64,000 nt of DNA from Pedobacter sp. AK013 (GCF_014205835.1 NZ_JACHCQ010000027.1:1-64000); one strand, 5' to 3'; counted from the stretch's first letter, positions 23,129-33,286 are shown. Notes: a model not told the origin generated them from the sequence alone. Translations and numbers: made by a program.

Positions 23129-25903
23129 ATGAAACTATCTCTACTTATTTTAATATTTTGTACGTTATTCATTTTTTCAAAGGCCCAAAGTCAAAGGGCA
23201 ATCATACAAGGGGTATTAATAGATGCCAAAACAGCGCAAGCCATGCCATATGCTACGGTAAGTATTTTCAGGGCTAGCGATACTACACTGATAAGCTATC
23301 GCTTAAGCGATGAAAAAGGCGGTTTTAAGGTTGCCGCCGTACCTGTTGGCATAAAATTGCGGATTATAATTACGTATATGGGTTTCACCATTTATCGTAA
23401 AGCGCTCGAAGTACAAAACGGTCAGCAATTATTAGACTTGGGGAAACTATCTTTGATAACATCAGCTGTTGATCTGACAGAGGTGACGATAAACGCAGAA
23501 CGGCCACCAGTTGTAGTACGAAAAGACACTATTGAATTTAATGCGGCTGCTTTTAAGACCCTGCCTGATGCATTGGTAGAAGACCTGCTTCGAAAATTAC
23601 CCGGGGTGCATGTAGACAAGGATGGGAATATTATGGTAAATGGCCGTAAGGTAACAACCATTTATGTGGATGGGAAAGAGTTTTTTGGGGGTGATGTGCA
23701 TATTGCGTCTAAAAATCTGCCTGCCAATACCATTGATAAAATACAGGTAACAAATGATAAAGAGGCGCTTAAATTTAATCCTTTAATGCCGGAGGCTGAT
23801 ATACCACAAGTAATAAACCTGAAACTAAAGCCTGGTATTAAGAAAGGCATGTTTGGTAAGGTTTATGCAGGTGCCGGTGTTAAAAATAAAGGGGAAGCTG
23901 GCGCTTTACTTAATTTTTTCAGAGACACCACACAGATAAGCATTTTGGGTTACGGAAACAATTTAAACAAATCTTCTTTCTCTTTTACAGATATCCGGTC
24001 GGTTGGCGGGTTTAACAGAAGTGGTTGGGGCAATGCCAATGGCAACGGTAATGGTGGGCTTTCTATCGATAAAGTATCTTTTGGTGGTTATGGTAACGGG
24101 ATAATGACATCAAGTGGTGGCGGTGGCAATTTCAACACCATCATCAACAAAAAAGTAGATTTTAGCCTTAACTATTTTTATGGCGCGGTAGTTTCTGATT
24201 ATGACGAACTGCGCAACACACAGCAATTGTACAGCGATACTGTATTAACCAGCCTACAAAATACAAACCAGCATAATAACCAATATGCGCATTTAATAGG
24301 TACCAGAATAGGGTTTGATATTGCCCCAAAACTGCATATAGATTTTAAGCCACAGCTAATTTTTGTAAAAGAAAATAACGACCAGTTTTTTAACCTTAAT
24401 ACCAGCTCCAGCATTAAAGGTACATTAAGCACAAGCGACAATAAGCAGGATGAACGCAATAATTCTACAACCTTTATGTCGTGGTTAAAGGTTATACCAA
24501 CTTTTACTAAAAAGGGGCGCAGTATGTTTTTTGTTGACGCTTTAACGGTTGATAACTCAAAAAATAACCTCTATAATTTAATCCAGAACTCGTTTTTTCA
24601 GCCGCCTGCGCAAAGCACTGTCAACCAATTGCGTAAAAATGATGTGGTAGATACCCGCAATTTTATAATGTTGGTTTATTCAGATCTGCTTGCTCCGTCG
24701 TTGAATTTCAGCGCAAACGTGACGTCTAACTATTTTAAAAATAAGAACGATCTGGACACTTTTTTTCCTGATCTGTTTGACCAGTACGTTATTGGTGTAC
24801 CTGCCCTTACACAGGATTATGAACGTACTGGGCACCGTGCAGATGCAACAGCCGGCCTAAAATGGAAATTAAATAAATGGAGCTTTGGGCCGGGTATAAC
24901 ATTGGCCGTTTTTGATGCTAAAAACGTTTTCTCTACCGGTAGCCCTGTTAACCAGCATTATCGCCTTTTATTACCTAGTTTTGATTTGGGTTACAATATT
25001 TTCAACCTAACTTACAAACGCAATTTCAGCGAGCCTGCACTGGCAAACATACAGCCTATCATTAACAATACTAACTCTTTATTTATTCGTAACGGTAACC
25101 CCAACCTTAAACCAGCAGTTAGTAATTCATTAAGCCTGGGGGTGCGTAAATACGATACCAAAAACCTGCTTACCTACAATTTTAATGTTAGCGGTACTGT
25201 TATAGACGACGCAACCATTTTATCCAGAACCATTAATGGCGCAGCCGTGCAAACCACCATTCCCATTAATGCTAACGGAATCTGGACGCTAAGCAACAAT
25301 TTGGGCTTTCAAAAAGATTGGAAGATGGAGAATAACCGCCAGGTATCTTTTATAGCATCCAATAGCAGTTCGTTAAATAGTTCGTTCGTAATGCTTAATG
25401 GGATGAAAAGCGGGTTCAGGACACTAAATATCCGCCCAGCGGCTGAGGTAAGGGTTAACCTGAACGATAAGTTTGAACTCAATCAATCATACACTTTTAC
25501 CCATTACCATAGTAATTATGAAAGCACTGAATTTAGTAGCCAGACACTAAATTATCACGATGCACGGAGCGAGGTAATATATCGCCTTGGGCAGCATTGG
25601 GTTTGGGAAACACAGTTAGATTATCGTTATAACCCTAATGCTGTACCGGGCCTGCTGCAAAGCTATTATAAGTGGAACGCTGCAATGACCTATGTGTTTT
25701 TGAAAGGCAACAGGGGGCAGTTAAAATTTGCTGTAAATGATATCCTTGATCAAAATGTTTTAGCTTCACGGATGATCCGCGAAAACCTTATTGAGGACAT
25801 GCAGGGGAGCACCATCAGGCGATACGGACTGCTTACATTTACTTACAATATCCGCAGTTTCGGAGATAAAATTGGCGGAAGAAATCAGTTGTTTAAATTT
25901 TAA
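23129..25903 (+). CDS. TonB-dependent receptor-like outer-membrane beta-barrel protein
   Basis: A 924-residue protein. Signal peptide (about 19 residues, ending KAQSQ), a carboxypeptidase-regulatory-like domain at 22-105 (GVLIDAKTAQAMPYATVSIF), a plug-like region at 115-235 (DALVEDLLRKLPGVHVDKDG, GRKVTTIYVDGKEFFGGD) and a long barrel. This layout fits the outer-membrane beta-barrel family close to TonB receptors but not SusC proper: no SusD partner follows. A Gly/Asn-rich insert lies near residues 295-340. Substrate unknown. Confidence 0.85.
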   Translation: MKLSLLILIFCTLFIFSKAQSQRAIIQGVLIDAKTAQAMPYATVSIFRASDTTLISYRLSDEKGGFKVAAVPVGIKLRIIITYMGFTIYRKALEVQNGQQLLDLGKLSLITSAVDLTEVTINAERPPVVVRKDTIEFNAAAFKTLPDALVEDLLRKLPGVHVDKDGNIMVNGRKVTTIYVDGKEFFGGDVHIASKNLPANTIDKIQVTNDKEALKFNPLMPEADIPQVINLKLKPGIKKGMFGKVYAGAGVKNKGEAGALLNFFRDTTQISILGYGNNLNKSSFSFTDIRSVGGFNRSGWGNANGNGNGGLSIDKVSFGGYGNGIMTSSGGGGNFNTIINKKVDFSLNYFYGAVVSDYDELRNTQQLYSDTVLTSLQNTNQHNNQYAHLIGTRIGFDIAPKLHIDFKPQLIFVKENNDQFFNLNTSSSIKGTLSTSDNKQDERNNSTTFMSWLKVIPTFTKKGRSMFFVDALTVDNSKNNLYNLIQNSFFQPPAQSTVNQLRKNDVVDTRNFIMLVYSDLLAPSLNFSANVTSNYFKNKNDLDTFFPDLFDQYVIGVPALTQDYERTGHRADATAGLKWKLNKWSFGPGITLAVFDAKNVFSTGSPVNQHYRLLLPSFDLGYNIFNLTYKRNFSEPALANIQPIINNTNSLFIRNGNPNLKPAVSNSLSLGVRKYDTKNLLTYNFNVSGTVIDDATILSRTINGAAVQTTIPINANGIWTLSNNLGFQKDWKMENNRQVSFIASNSSSLNSSFVMLNGMKSGFRTLNIRPAAEVRVNLNDKFELNQSYTFTHYHSNYESTEFSSQTLNYHDARSEVIYRLGQHWVWETQLDYRYNPNAVPGLLQSYYKWNAAMTYVFLKGNRGQLKFAVNDILDQNVLASRMIRENLIEDMQGSTIRRYGLLTFTYNIRSFGDKIGGRNQLFKF

Positions 25904-26151
25904 AAAGAGCCAATTCAGGTAATAGTAACTGTTATTTAAAAACCTGGTATAATGATAAATTTATGTCCGTCCGGCAAATGATAACCTAATTTTGGAAAGG
26001 TTATAATATTCTTGAGCACCATTAAAATAATAACTAAAAAAACTCAAACGCCATTGCTTTTAATCGGTTTCCGGGTTTTTATGGGAAAAGTAGGTTAGAA
26101 GACATGCAAATTCGTGCTCACTCATCTGCATGCCTTATTATCTGTTAAATT

Positions 26152-27168
26152 TTACAAAAGTTCCTTGTGCTCCATCAGATAAGCCATTGCTTCTTTTACT
26201 GCCTGTTCTGGTTTTATTGGATTAAAGCCCAATTCAGTCCTTGATTTGGAAATATCAAAATCCTGTTGAAGCCCCGAAAACATAGCAATATCTTTTGTGG
26301 TGATAATAGGTGGTGCCCCTTTTATTTTGGCTGAAAATTCCATCAAACCTGCTATTACATATAATAGAAATTTAGGGACTGTACCAGGCACTTTGAGTTT
26401 CAATTCCGGATAAAGTGTTTGCGCTAACTTGGTGGTATCTGTTATGGTCATGCATTTTTCATTGGCCAGGATATAACGTTCACCTGAACGGCCTTTTTGT
26501 GCCGCAAGATAGCAGCCTTCGGCAACATCTTTCACATCTACCCAATTGAGTGTAATTTTGGTGTCTATTGGAATTTGCTTATTCAAAATCAATTTCAATA
26601 TGCCATAAGAAACATTCAAAGGAAAAAACGCTTCACCGCCTATCATGGCACTGGGCATTACTGAAATTAATTCGACACCTAATCTTTCAGCTAATTGAAA
26701 AGCAAGCTTTTCACCATCATTTTTAGAATTGTAATACATATCCCTGCGGTTAGGGTTATAGCCATTACTTTCTTTTGTGGGGAGATGGGTATAATCCAGC
26801 GCTGCAATAGAACTCACATAAACAATCTTTTTTACGCCAGCTTCTGCTGCGGCTTCTATTGTATTACGCGTTCCCTGCATATTTACATCGTAAATTTCTT
26901 TTTTCGGGTCTTTGGCCCACAATTTAAAAGCTGCACCTACTGCATAAAATATATCAACGCCTTCTAAGGCTTTAACAAATGAAGCTTTATCGGTAATATC
27001 TGCTTGCACAACTTCACAATCCAGACCTTTAAAGCAGTCTTTATTTTTTATGTTGCGAACGGATGCGCGAACCCTAAACCCTTTATTTATTAATAATCTT
27101 ACCAGATTGTTGCCCAAGTGTCCGTTAGCACCAGACACGAGTACTAAATTTTTATTTACCATATCCAT
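26152..27168 (-). CDS. NAD-dependent epimerase/dehydratase family protein
   Basis: An extended short-chain dehydrogenase of about 338 residues. It has the glycine motif VSGANGHLGNNLV, VYVSSIAALDY and the active-site pair Tyr-x3-Lys as YYNSKNDGEKLAF; the sequence ISVMPSAMIGGEAF is typical of dihydroflavonol reductase-like members. It may reduce or epimerise a nucleotide sugar or a small carbonyl compound. Three closely spaced Met codons lie at the start; 27168 is chosen over 27189. It is followed on the minus strand by nothing closer than 248 bases; a Crp-type gene lies upstream. Confidence 0.8.
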   Translation of the reverse strand: MDMVNKNLVLVSGANGHLGNNLVRLLINKGFRVRASVRNIKNKDCFKGLDCEVVQADITDKASFVKALEGVDIFYAVGAAFKLWAKDPKKEIYDVNMQGTRNTIEAAAEAGVKKIVYVSSIAALDYTHLPTKESNGYNPNRRDMYYNSKNDGEKLAFQLAERLGVELISVMPSAMIGGEAFFPLNVSYGILKLILNKQIPIDTKITLNWVDVKDVAEGCYLAAQKGRSGERYILANEKCMTITDTTKLAQTLYPELKLKVPGTVPKFLLYVIAGLMEFSAKIKGAPPIITTKDIAMFSGLQQDFDISKSRTELGFNPIKPEQAVKEAMAYLMEHKELL

Positions 27169-27226
27169 CGATTTTAAATGATGATGCAAAATTCAATTTT
27201 GCCCATTTAAAACCACTTCACAAATG

Positions 27227-27802
27227 TTACCTAATGATTTGTTTTCGGATACGGCTCAAACTTTTTGCGTTCATTCCCAGAAAAGAAGCGATATACTGCA
27301 TCGGTACATTTTGTAGCACTTCGGGGTGTTCATTCAGCAGTTTTAAATATCGTTGTTCTGCACTAAGCGTTGCCAGTTCCCTGGAACGTTTTTCATTGTA
27401 AGACAAAGATTGCTGAAATACAAAAAAACTGAACGCCTTAAATGCAGGACTTTGTTGTACAAGCCAGTCAAGATCAATTTTGTTAATACGTAAAAGCTCA
27501 CATGCTGTAATGCATTCCATGTTTTCGTCAGATTTACATTGGTTTGCAAAATTAGAATACGAAGTAATGAAGCCCGGAGGGCAATTGATATGTGTTGTTA
27601 CCTCATCGCCTTTGTCATTATAATGAAATAAACGTACAAAACCCGATACGACAAAATATAGATAAGCCGGGATTTTTCCTTCCTCTTCAACTATCCTGGT
27701 TTTCGGATACAACACCGGTTCGAAGTATTGAATGCATAGGTCTTTTTCCGAATCAGAAATTTTCACATTTTGTGCAATAAGTTGAATAAGGTGGTTATGC
27801 AT
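27227..27802 (-). CDS. Crp/Fnr-family transcriptional regulator
   Basis: A 191-residue protein with an N-terminal cyclic-nucleotide-binding-like barrel (YLYFVVSGFVRLFHYNDKGD) and a short C-terminal helix-turn-helix (MQYIASFLGMNAKSLSRIRK). The barrel lacks the full cAMP-binding signature, as in many Bacteroidota members that respond to other signals. It lies 58 bases upstream of the epimerase gene in the same direction, so it may regulate or share an operon with it. Confidence 0.88.
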   Translation of the reverse strand: MHNHLIQLIAQNVKISDSEKDLCIQYFEPVLYPKTRIVEEEGKIPAYLYFVVSGFVRLFHYNDKGDEVTTHINCPPGFITSYSNFANQCKSDENMECITACELLRINKIDLDWLVQQSPAFKAFSFFVFQQSLSYNEKRSRELATLSAEQRYLKLLNEHPEVLQNVPMQYIASFLGMNAKSLSRIRKQIIR

Positions 27803-27890
27803 GTTGCAAACTTAAAAAAATATAGTCCTGCAACATCATAACTGTTTTATTAAATATATTTATTCAAACACTTTCAGCTTGAGTGATGGG

Positions 27891-28829
27891 TTAATTTTTT
27901 AATTTGAAAAAGCGTGTTGGGTTAGATCTAATATTTTTTTCTTTCGATATCTTAAGTATTGCAAATTGGTTTGGCATTTTCCACTTAAGTTCAGAGATAA
28001 GCGTTGCCAAAAATATCATTCCACCCCCAATCAATAACCTTGATGTAATTTCCTCTCCCAAAATAAAGTGGGCGGCAAATGCTCCGAATATGGGTTCGAA
28101 AAGATAGATGATAGATACCCTTTCGGCACTAATGTACTTCTGAGAAATATTTGATATGGTGTACATGTAGGCCGTTGAAAATAGTGCGCAAAAAATAATG
28201 CCAATCCAAAACGTTTCTTCCTGAGGAATCCAGGTAGGGTTTCCTTGGATAAATGTTAACAAGAAGGTTAGTATGGCACAAGTGGCAAACATAGGTACAA
28301 TGGTGGGGATAATATTGCCCGCTGTTGATTCCTTTTCAACCTGGATTAAATATATTGCAAAACAAAAAGCACCTATAATAGTGTATAAATCGCCGGTTCC
28401 AATGCTCAATTTATCGGTAACTGATATTACAAAAAGCCCAATTAACGCCGTGAACGCGGCAATCCATATTTTAAGTGCTGCAGTTTTCCGGTAAATAAGA
28501 AGTTTAATGATTGGAATCATTACAACTGTTATGCCTGCCACAAACGAACATTGAGATGCTGAGGTGTGGGTAATGCCCAGTGTTTGTAAATAAATACCCA
28601 ATACCAGCGGAATAGCCAAACCCGCACCTGTTTTAATAGCTGTTGAATCTAGTTTCTTTACATGCTTCCAGAAAATAACGGATAAAACTATTGTGGCGAG
28701 TAAAAAACGATAGCATAAAAACAGAACTGGCTGGTGCTGGCCAATAGCTAGTTTGGTAACTGAAAAGGAAATGCCCCAGAAAGCGGTACCCAATATCAAT
28801 AAAATTAAAAAGAGGTTTCTTTTTTCCAT
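27891..28829 (-). CDS. EamA/DMT-family transporter
   Basis: A 312-residue inner-membrane protein with about ten helices in two EamA repeats (ILGTAFWGISFSVTKLAIGQ at the start; FCALFSTAYMYTISNISQKY and RVSIIYLFEPIFGAFAAHF in the second half). Family members export or import small metabolites or amino acids. Its ATG overlaps the stop of the GNAT gene upstream (TAATG), so the two are translated as a coupled pair. Both are divergent from the LysR gene at 29447. Confidence 0.9.
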   Translation of the reverse strand: MEKRNLFLILLILGTAFWGISFSVTKLAIGQHQPVLFLCYRFLLATIVLSVIFWKHVKKLDSTAIKTGAGLAIPLVLGIYLQTLGITHTSASQCSFVAGITVVMIPIIKLLIYRKTAALKIWIAAFTALIGLFVISVTDKLSIGTGDLYTIIGAFCFAIYLIQVEKESTAGNIIPTIVPMFATCAILTFLLTFIQGNPTWIPQEETFWIGIIFCALFSTAYMYTISNISQKYISAERVSIIYLFEPIFGAFAAHFILGEEITSRLLIGGGMIFLATLISELKWKMPNQFAILKISKEKNIRSNPTRFFKLKN

Positions 28830-29374
28830 TAGGATACTTTTAATTCGTTTTCGCTAACCAACACTTTTTTCATCATCAAATCTGTTTGTTCATCATCTCC
28901 AAGCCAGAACTTATGCTTGTTGAAAGCTATAAAACCATTTTTTTCATAGAACCTTAAAGCCCTGTGGTTTTCTTCCCATACGCCCAGCCATACATAACTG
29001 GCCCGTATTTCGTGCGCAATATCAATGGCTTTTTGATAAAGTAGCTGGCCAACTTTTCGACCATAAAATGCTTTCAAAATATAAATCCGCTCAATTTCAA
29101 GTGCATTCAGATTTAGTTTTTCGGTTTGCGCCAGGCCAGTATTGATTTTTAAATAGCCAATTGCTTTTCCGTCAAGCAGTGCAAAATAAAATTGAGAATC
29201 CTGATTACCCAGTTCCGTTTTCAGTTTTTCTTCTGAAAAGCTTTTTTCGAGATATTCTTTCATATTTTCCTCGCTATTTACTGCTGCGAAAGCTTCAGAA
29301 AATGTTGCTCTCCCGATTTCCTGTAATGTTCTGATACCTGTTATTGTTGCCCTTTCTATTATGATCTGCTCCAT
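28829..29374 (-). CDS. GNAT-family N-acetyltransferase
   Basis: A 181-residue acetyltransferase with the acetyl-CoA loop IYILKAFYGRKVGQLLYQ and the following YVWLGVWEENHRALRFYEKN GF region of the GNAT fold. It would acetylate an amine of an antibiotic, amino acid or protein; the substrate is unknown. It is the first gene of a pair with the EamA transporter and lies head-to-head with a LysR regulator, 72 bases apart, which likely controls both. Confidence 0.9.
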   Translation of the reverse strand: MEQIIIERATITGIRTLQEIGRATFSEAFAAVNSEENMKEYLEKSFSEEKLKTELGNQDSQFYFALLDGKAIGYLKINTGLAQTEKLNLNALEIERIYILKAFYGRKVGQLLYQKAIDIAHEIRASYVWLGVWEENHRALRFYEKNGFIAFNKHKFWLGDDEQTDLMMKKVLVSENELKVS

Positions 29375-29425
29375 GGCACGAATGTAACAACTCTTTAAAT
29401 GTGATAAAATGCTATTTTTTCATTT

Positions 29426-29448
29426 ATTAATGCGTATTTTGCATTAAT
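29426..29448 (+). promoter_or_regulatory. LysR-type operator overlapping the lysR start codon
   Basis: ATTAATGC-N7-GCATTAAT is a perfect inverted repeat with a T-N11-A core, the classical LysR box. It lies between the LysR gene and the divergent GNAT/EamA pair, and its right arm overlaps the ATG at 29447. Binding there would block LysR translation initiation or transcription and could activate the other side. Confidence 0.65.
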
Positions 29449-30313
29449 GGATCTTCAGCGAATCAAGTATTTTTTAGCCCTGGCAGAACAGCTTCATTAT
29501 TGGAAAACGGCAGAAAAGGTAAATATCACACAATCAGCCCTTAGCCGTCAGATACAGTCGCTCGAAAGTGAACTGGGTTTACAGCTTTTCGAGCGTAACA
29601 AACGTAATGTAAAGCTTACTCCAGCGGGTAAATTCTTAAAAGAAAAGTGGGAGGTAGAGCTAAATGAACTCGAATATATCCACCAGTTTGCCAAGCAGCT
29701 TCACCTTGGTGAACGCGGAACCATTACCATCGCGCATCCTGATTCCATATCGGCTTCTATCATGCCCGATATTTTGGCGAAGATAACACAGGCATTTCCC
29801 AAGCTTCAAATTAAGTTGGTGCAGGTTTTATATGAAAATCAGCTGGATTTTCTAAAGAACTATAAGATAGACCTGGCCATTACAAGAGACATCACCAGTG
29901 AGCAAGGCATTCATGCAAAAAAAATATATTCCGACCACCTGGCTTTGGTGGTGCCATTAGCACATGCTTTTAAAAAATTTGAGGATTTATCTACAAAGCG
30001 CCTTAAAGCACAAAAGTTTATATTGCCTACCAAAGATGAGGGGAGCAGTTATAGCGAGATTATTCAGGCACTTTTCAAATCTTATGATTTTGTTCCTGAT
30101 GTGTTTCTACATTCTGAATTTGGATCAACCATTATTGCACTCGTACGGAAAGGCTTGGGGATAGCTATTTTACCCGATTCTTATATGCACCATCAAAGTC
30201 CTGGCCTGCGGTTTATACCACTGCCTTTTAAAACCGATATATTAATCAATTGGCGGGCCGATGACCATAACCCTGTACTTGCCAATATTTTGAAACTTGT
30301 TTTCGAAAATTAG
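29447..30313 (+). CDS. LysR-family transcriptional regulator
   Basis: A 288-residue regulator with an N-terminal helix-turn-helix (KTAEKVNITQSALSRQIQSL then ESELGLQLFERN) and a C-terminal periplasmic-binding-protein-like inducer domain (residues about 90-288, RGTITIAHPDSISASIMPD). It is divergent from GNAT and EamA genes, as is usual for LysR regulators and their targets. The inducer is unknown. Confidence 0.93.
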   Translation: MDLQRIKYFLALAEQLHYWKTAEKVNITQSALSRQIQSLESELGLQLFERNKRNVKLTPAGKFLKEKWEVELNELEYIHQFAKQLHLGERGTITIAHPDSISASIMPDILAKITQAFPKLQIKLVQVLYENQLDFLKNYKIDLAITRDITSEQGIHAKKIYSDHLALVVPLAHAFKKFEDLSTKRLKAQKFILPTKDEGSSYSEIIQALFKSYDFVPDVFLHSEFGSTIIALVRKGLGIAILPDSYMHHQSPGLRFIPLPFKTDILINWRADDHNPVLANILKLVFEN

Positions 30314-30426
30314 CAGTAAAGCTAAATAATTAAAACTTTATAGATTTAAGCGTTTTACATCCTTTCTTTATTTTGAACCATACCAGAATAAATAAAGGCT
30401 GTTTTAAGCTGATGTATGTGAAACAA

Positions 30427-30972
30427 CTATTCTTCTGCTTCATCAAGGTAGCTTTCGATGACCTCCTTTATTTCTTTAAAGGCATCGATTCCTGGTAGCA
30501 ATGTTTTTAAACTTCCGAGTAAATTATTAAGGTAAGTCAGAAATTTTTTCAATGCTTTAATAATAGGATTACTTGTAAAACTAATGATGCCATTACCTGC
30601 GGAAATTACACCATCCCAAAGCTTGTTGAGTAATCGCGCCTTTAGTTTTAATGAGGCGCCTGTAAATCCGATATCATTTAAAATATCATTTACTGTTTTC
30701 AGATTTTCTTGATAGCTGAGATTAATATGCGAAATCTGATCTTTCAAAATAGCAACATTATCTTTCAGTACTTTCTTTGCTTCATTAAAAGCTTCCTCAA
30801 ATAACGAATAATCAACCTGATAGTGGTCCTTATCATTATTTAAGAGCGTTTTGAAGGTGTCAACTTCACAAATTTTTTCTAAGTTATCCGGTAACTTTTC
30901 AATAAAACTGATAACATTGTTGAGGTCGCTTGAATTTTCGTTTAATTCAAACCAAGGGTTTGGTAGAGGCAT
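30427..30972 (-). CDS. Hypothetical helical protein
   Basis: A 181-residue protein, mostly amphipathic helices (DYSLFEEAFNEAKKVLKDN, LKKFLTYLNNLLGSLKTLL). There is no signal peptide, recognised domain or clear active-site residue. Residues 100-135 (GASLKLKARLLNKLWDGVIS) could touch a membrane. It is alone between convergent or divergent genes with ordinary codon use, so it is likely real but its role cannot be inferred. Confidence 0.6.
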   Translation of the reverse strand: MPLPNPWFELNENSSDLNNVISFIEKLPDNLEKICEVDTFKTLLNNDKDHYQVDYSLFEEAFNEAKKVLKDNVAILKDQISHINLSYQENLKTVNDILNDIGFTGASLKLKARLLNKLWDGVISAGNGIISFTSNPIIKALKKFLTYLNNLLGSLKTLLPGIDAFKEIKEVIESYLDEAEE

Positions 30973-31181
30973 ATTGGAGAGGTTTTTAATGAATGGCCTA
31001 AACCAAATATAAAAATAAAGTATTAGAATTATGGTATTTATTTGGATGTTAAGTTATTGAAGATGAGTGTATTGTTGTTTGATCGTGATGGCCATACGCT
31101 GGTGCTTTCGACTGCTTATTTGACCTTTCATGCAGCAATTAGTATCTTGTATTAACATTTAGTTCAAAAATAGGATCAATA

Positions 31182-32093
31182 ATGTATTTAACTTCGTTAC
31201 CAGATCATTCCAGTCCTGATTTTGATGAGGATCTTCATTTTGGAAGATTTAAAACACATAATGTTATTTTCAATACGCTTAGCAGTTACAGTTTTTGCGA
31301 CGACCATGTGGGCTGCCTTTCTTTCAAAACCATATTAAAAGGAGAAGAGTGGTATGGGGTAAATGGGCGTCGGTTGGCCGTCAGGCAGGGGCAGTTCCTG
31401 ATCCTCAATGATGAACAGAACTATTCTTGCAAGATCGATACCCATGATAAGGTAAGGGGGCTATCGGTTTTTTTTCAGAAAGATTTTGCTGCCCGGGTAT
31501 TGGAGGATACCTTAAAAAGTGAAACGGAATTATTAGATAACCCATTTTACAGTAATAACAAGCAACCAGAGTTTTTTCAGACATTGAACGATATCAGTCC
31601 GGAACTACAGCTGCAACTGCTAACGCTTATTTCGGGGCTCGAAAATAACGGTTATGATGATGGTACTGATGAACAACTGGTGTTTTTACTCGGACACCTG
31701 ATCAGTACCCTTAAAGCTGATACGAAAAAAATAAAAGAGGTGCAGGCCATAAAGCCATCCTCAAAAATCGAAATTTACAAGCGTTTGTGTATCGCGAAAG
31801 ATTTTCTCCATTCAACTTTTATGGAGAAACCCGATTTAAAATTATTAGGTAGTGTAGCCTGTTTATCGGTTCCCCAACTCATCAGACAGTTTAAATCTGT
31901 ATTTAAGGTTACGCCACATCAATACCTGATTCAGCTAAAACTTAAACAAGCTGTAGATTTACTTAAAAACACAGATAAACCTATCCATGAAATAACCTGG
32001 GGTAGTGGGTTTGAAAATGAGAGTGCTTTTTGCAGGGCCTTTAAATCTGCCTACGATCTTCAACCCTTAGTGTTCAGAAAAATGCATCGATAA
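31182..32093 (+). CDS. AraC-family transcriptional regulator
   Basis: A 303-residue regulator with a sensing N-terminus and an AraC-type C-terminal domain: KLLGSVACLSVPQLIRQFKS, VTPHQYLIQLKLKQAVDLL and ITWGSGFENESAFCRAFKSA. It precedes a secreted esterase gene by 74 bases in the same direction, a possible target. No clear operator was seen. Confidence 0.9.
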   Translation: MYLTSLPDHSSPDFDEDLHFGRFKTHNVIFNTLSSYSFCDDHVGCLSFKTILKGEEWYGVNGRRLAVRQGQFLILNDEQNYSCKIDTHDKVRGLSVFFQKDFAARVLEDTLKSETELLDNPFYSNNKQPEFFQTLNDISPELQLQLLTLISGLENNGYDDGTDEQLVFLLGHLISTLKADTKKIKEVQAIKPSSKIEIYKRLCIAKDFLHSTFMEKPDLKLLGSVACLSVPQLIRQFKSVFKVTPHQYLIQLKLKQAVDLLKNTDKPIHEITWGSGFENESAFCRAFKSAYDLQPLVFRKMHR

Positions 32094-32167
32094 ATAGCGC
32101 ATTTCTGCACATGTTTGCTGTTAAACAGGGCGTAATTTTAACCAGTTTATAAATTCAAGCCCTTTAC

Positions 32168-33076
32168 ATGAACCGCGCCTTAATTTTTTTCTTTTATATT
32201 TTGTCTGTGTCATTTTGTTATGCCCAGGATCTTACTATTCCACTTTACCAGGGCCAGGTGCCAAATGCAAAGAAAACGCCTGCAGATTATAGAGAAGAAA
32301 CCGATAGCAGCGGTTTGATAAAAAATGTAAGCATACCTACTATGCAAGCCTATTTTCCAGCTAAACATAAAGCCAATGGAACAGCTATAATCATCTTTGC
32401 TGGTGGTGGCTATTTTGTTCTTGCTCAAAAAAAATGCGTTGAAATCGCTAAGGCATTTACTGAATTAGGCGTTGCTGCCTTTGTAGTGAAGTACCGGCTG
32501 CCTAGCGATAAAATTATGATCGACAAAGCAATTGGTCCGTTGCAAGATGCACAAACTGCCATTAAAACGGTACGCAGAAGAGCTGTTGAATGGAATATAA
32601 ACCCGAACCGGATAGGAATGATGGGACTATCGGCAGGTGGTCATCTGGTCTCAACAGCAGGTACGCAGTTAAACAGGGTAGTGATCGATAATAAAGAAAA
32701 TACATCGCTCAGGCCCGATTTCATGATTTTGCTTTATCCTGTTATCATTTATGATCCGGATATACCGCGCACCAGAGAAAATTTAATAGGAAAAAATCCT
32801 AACCCACAAACATTGGGATTATACAGCACCAATAAGTCTGTAAGCCAGGTTACACCACCAACGTTTTTGGTTCATGCGGCTGATGATGATGTAATCCCGG
32901 TGAAAAATAGCCTGCAGTTTTTCGATGCATTGCTAAAAGCAAAGGTTAAAAGTGAAATGCATATCCTACAAACGGGTGGCCATGGTTTTGGTATTTATGA
33001 TGAAGAGAATAAAGATAGCTGGTTGGTAAGCTGCTACGAATGGATGAGAAAAAACGGTTTTGGATCTGCTGATTGA
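32168..33076 (+). CDS. Secreted alpha/beta-hydrolase (acetylxylan esterase-like)
   Basis: A 302-residue esterase with signal peptide MNRALIFFFYILSVSFCYAQ. The oxyanion-hole strand IIIFAGGGYFVLA resembles the HGGG pattern, the nucleophile is in GLSAGGH, a catalytic Asp is likely in AADDDVIPV and the His in GGHGFG. These features fit BD-FAE-type deacetylases of plant polysaccharides. It is the last gene before the ebo cluster and the previous gene is an AraC regulator. Secreted to periplasm or outside. Confidence 0.88.
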   Translation: MNRALIFFFYILSVSFCYAQDLTIPLYQGQVPNAKKTPADYREETDSSGLIKNVSIPTMQAYFPAKHKANGTAIIIFAGGGYFVLAQKKCVEIAKAFTELGVAAFVVKYRLPSDKIMIDKAIGPLQDAQTAIKTVRRRAVEWNINPNRIGMMGLSAGGHLVSTAGTQLNRVVIDNKENTSLRPDFMILLYPVIIYDPDIPRTRENLIGKNPNPQTLGLYSTNKSVSQVTPPTFLVHAADDDVIPVKNSLQFFDALLKAKVKSEMHILQTGGHGFGIYDEENKDSWLVSCYEWMRKNGFGSAD

Positions 33077-33220
33077 TAAACAACCAGGTTTGAAAAGTTA
33101 GATACCATCATTCAAAATCGGCTGTGTCTTGAATTTTACACCAGCCACTTTTAATCAAAAAAAAAATTTATAGCAGTATATAATTTACATTTTTTAAGCA
33201 AAAAAAGCATTCAGTTTAAA

Positions 33221-33228
33221 TAACTTTG
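33221..33228 (+). promoter_or_regulatory. -7 box of the TMEM220/ebo operon
   Basis: TAACTTTG matches TAnnTTTG exactly and lies 58 bases before the TMEM220 start. The upstream T-run (33191-33196) may supply the -33 contact. No other box was seen inside the next seven genes, which are closely spaced, so the cluster probably forms one transcript. Confidence 0.55.
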
Positions 33229-33286
33229 TTTTTCAATGAAAAAATCGAGCAATCGATTCAGCCTGTTTTAAACCAAATAACTAAAA

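Noticed and set aside
22870..23277. Open frame of 135 residues before the outer-membrane receptor
   Set aside because: Overlaps the receptor's signal and first domain in another frame; composition not protein-like.
23129..25903. Receptor as SusC of a polysaccharide utilisation locus
   Set aside because: No SusD-like gene or glycosidases adjacent, and the protein fits the general beta-barrel group better.
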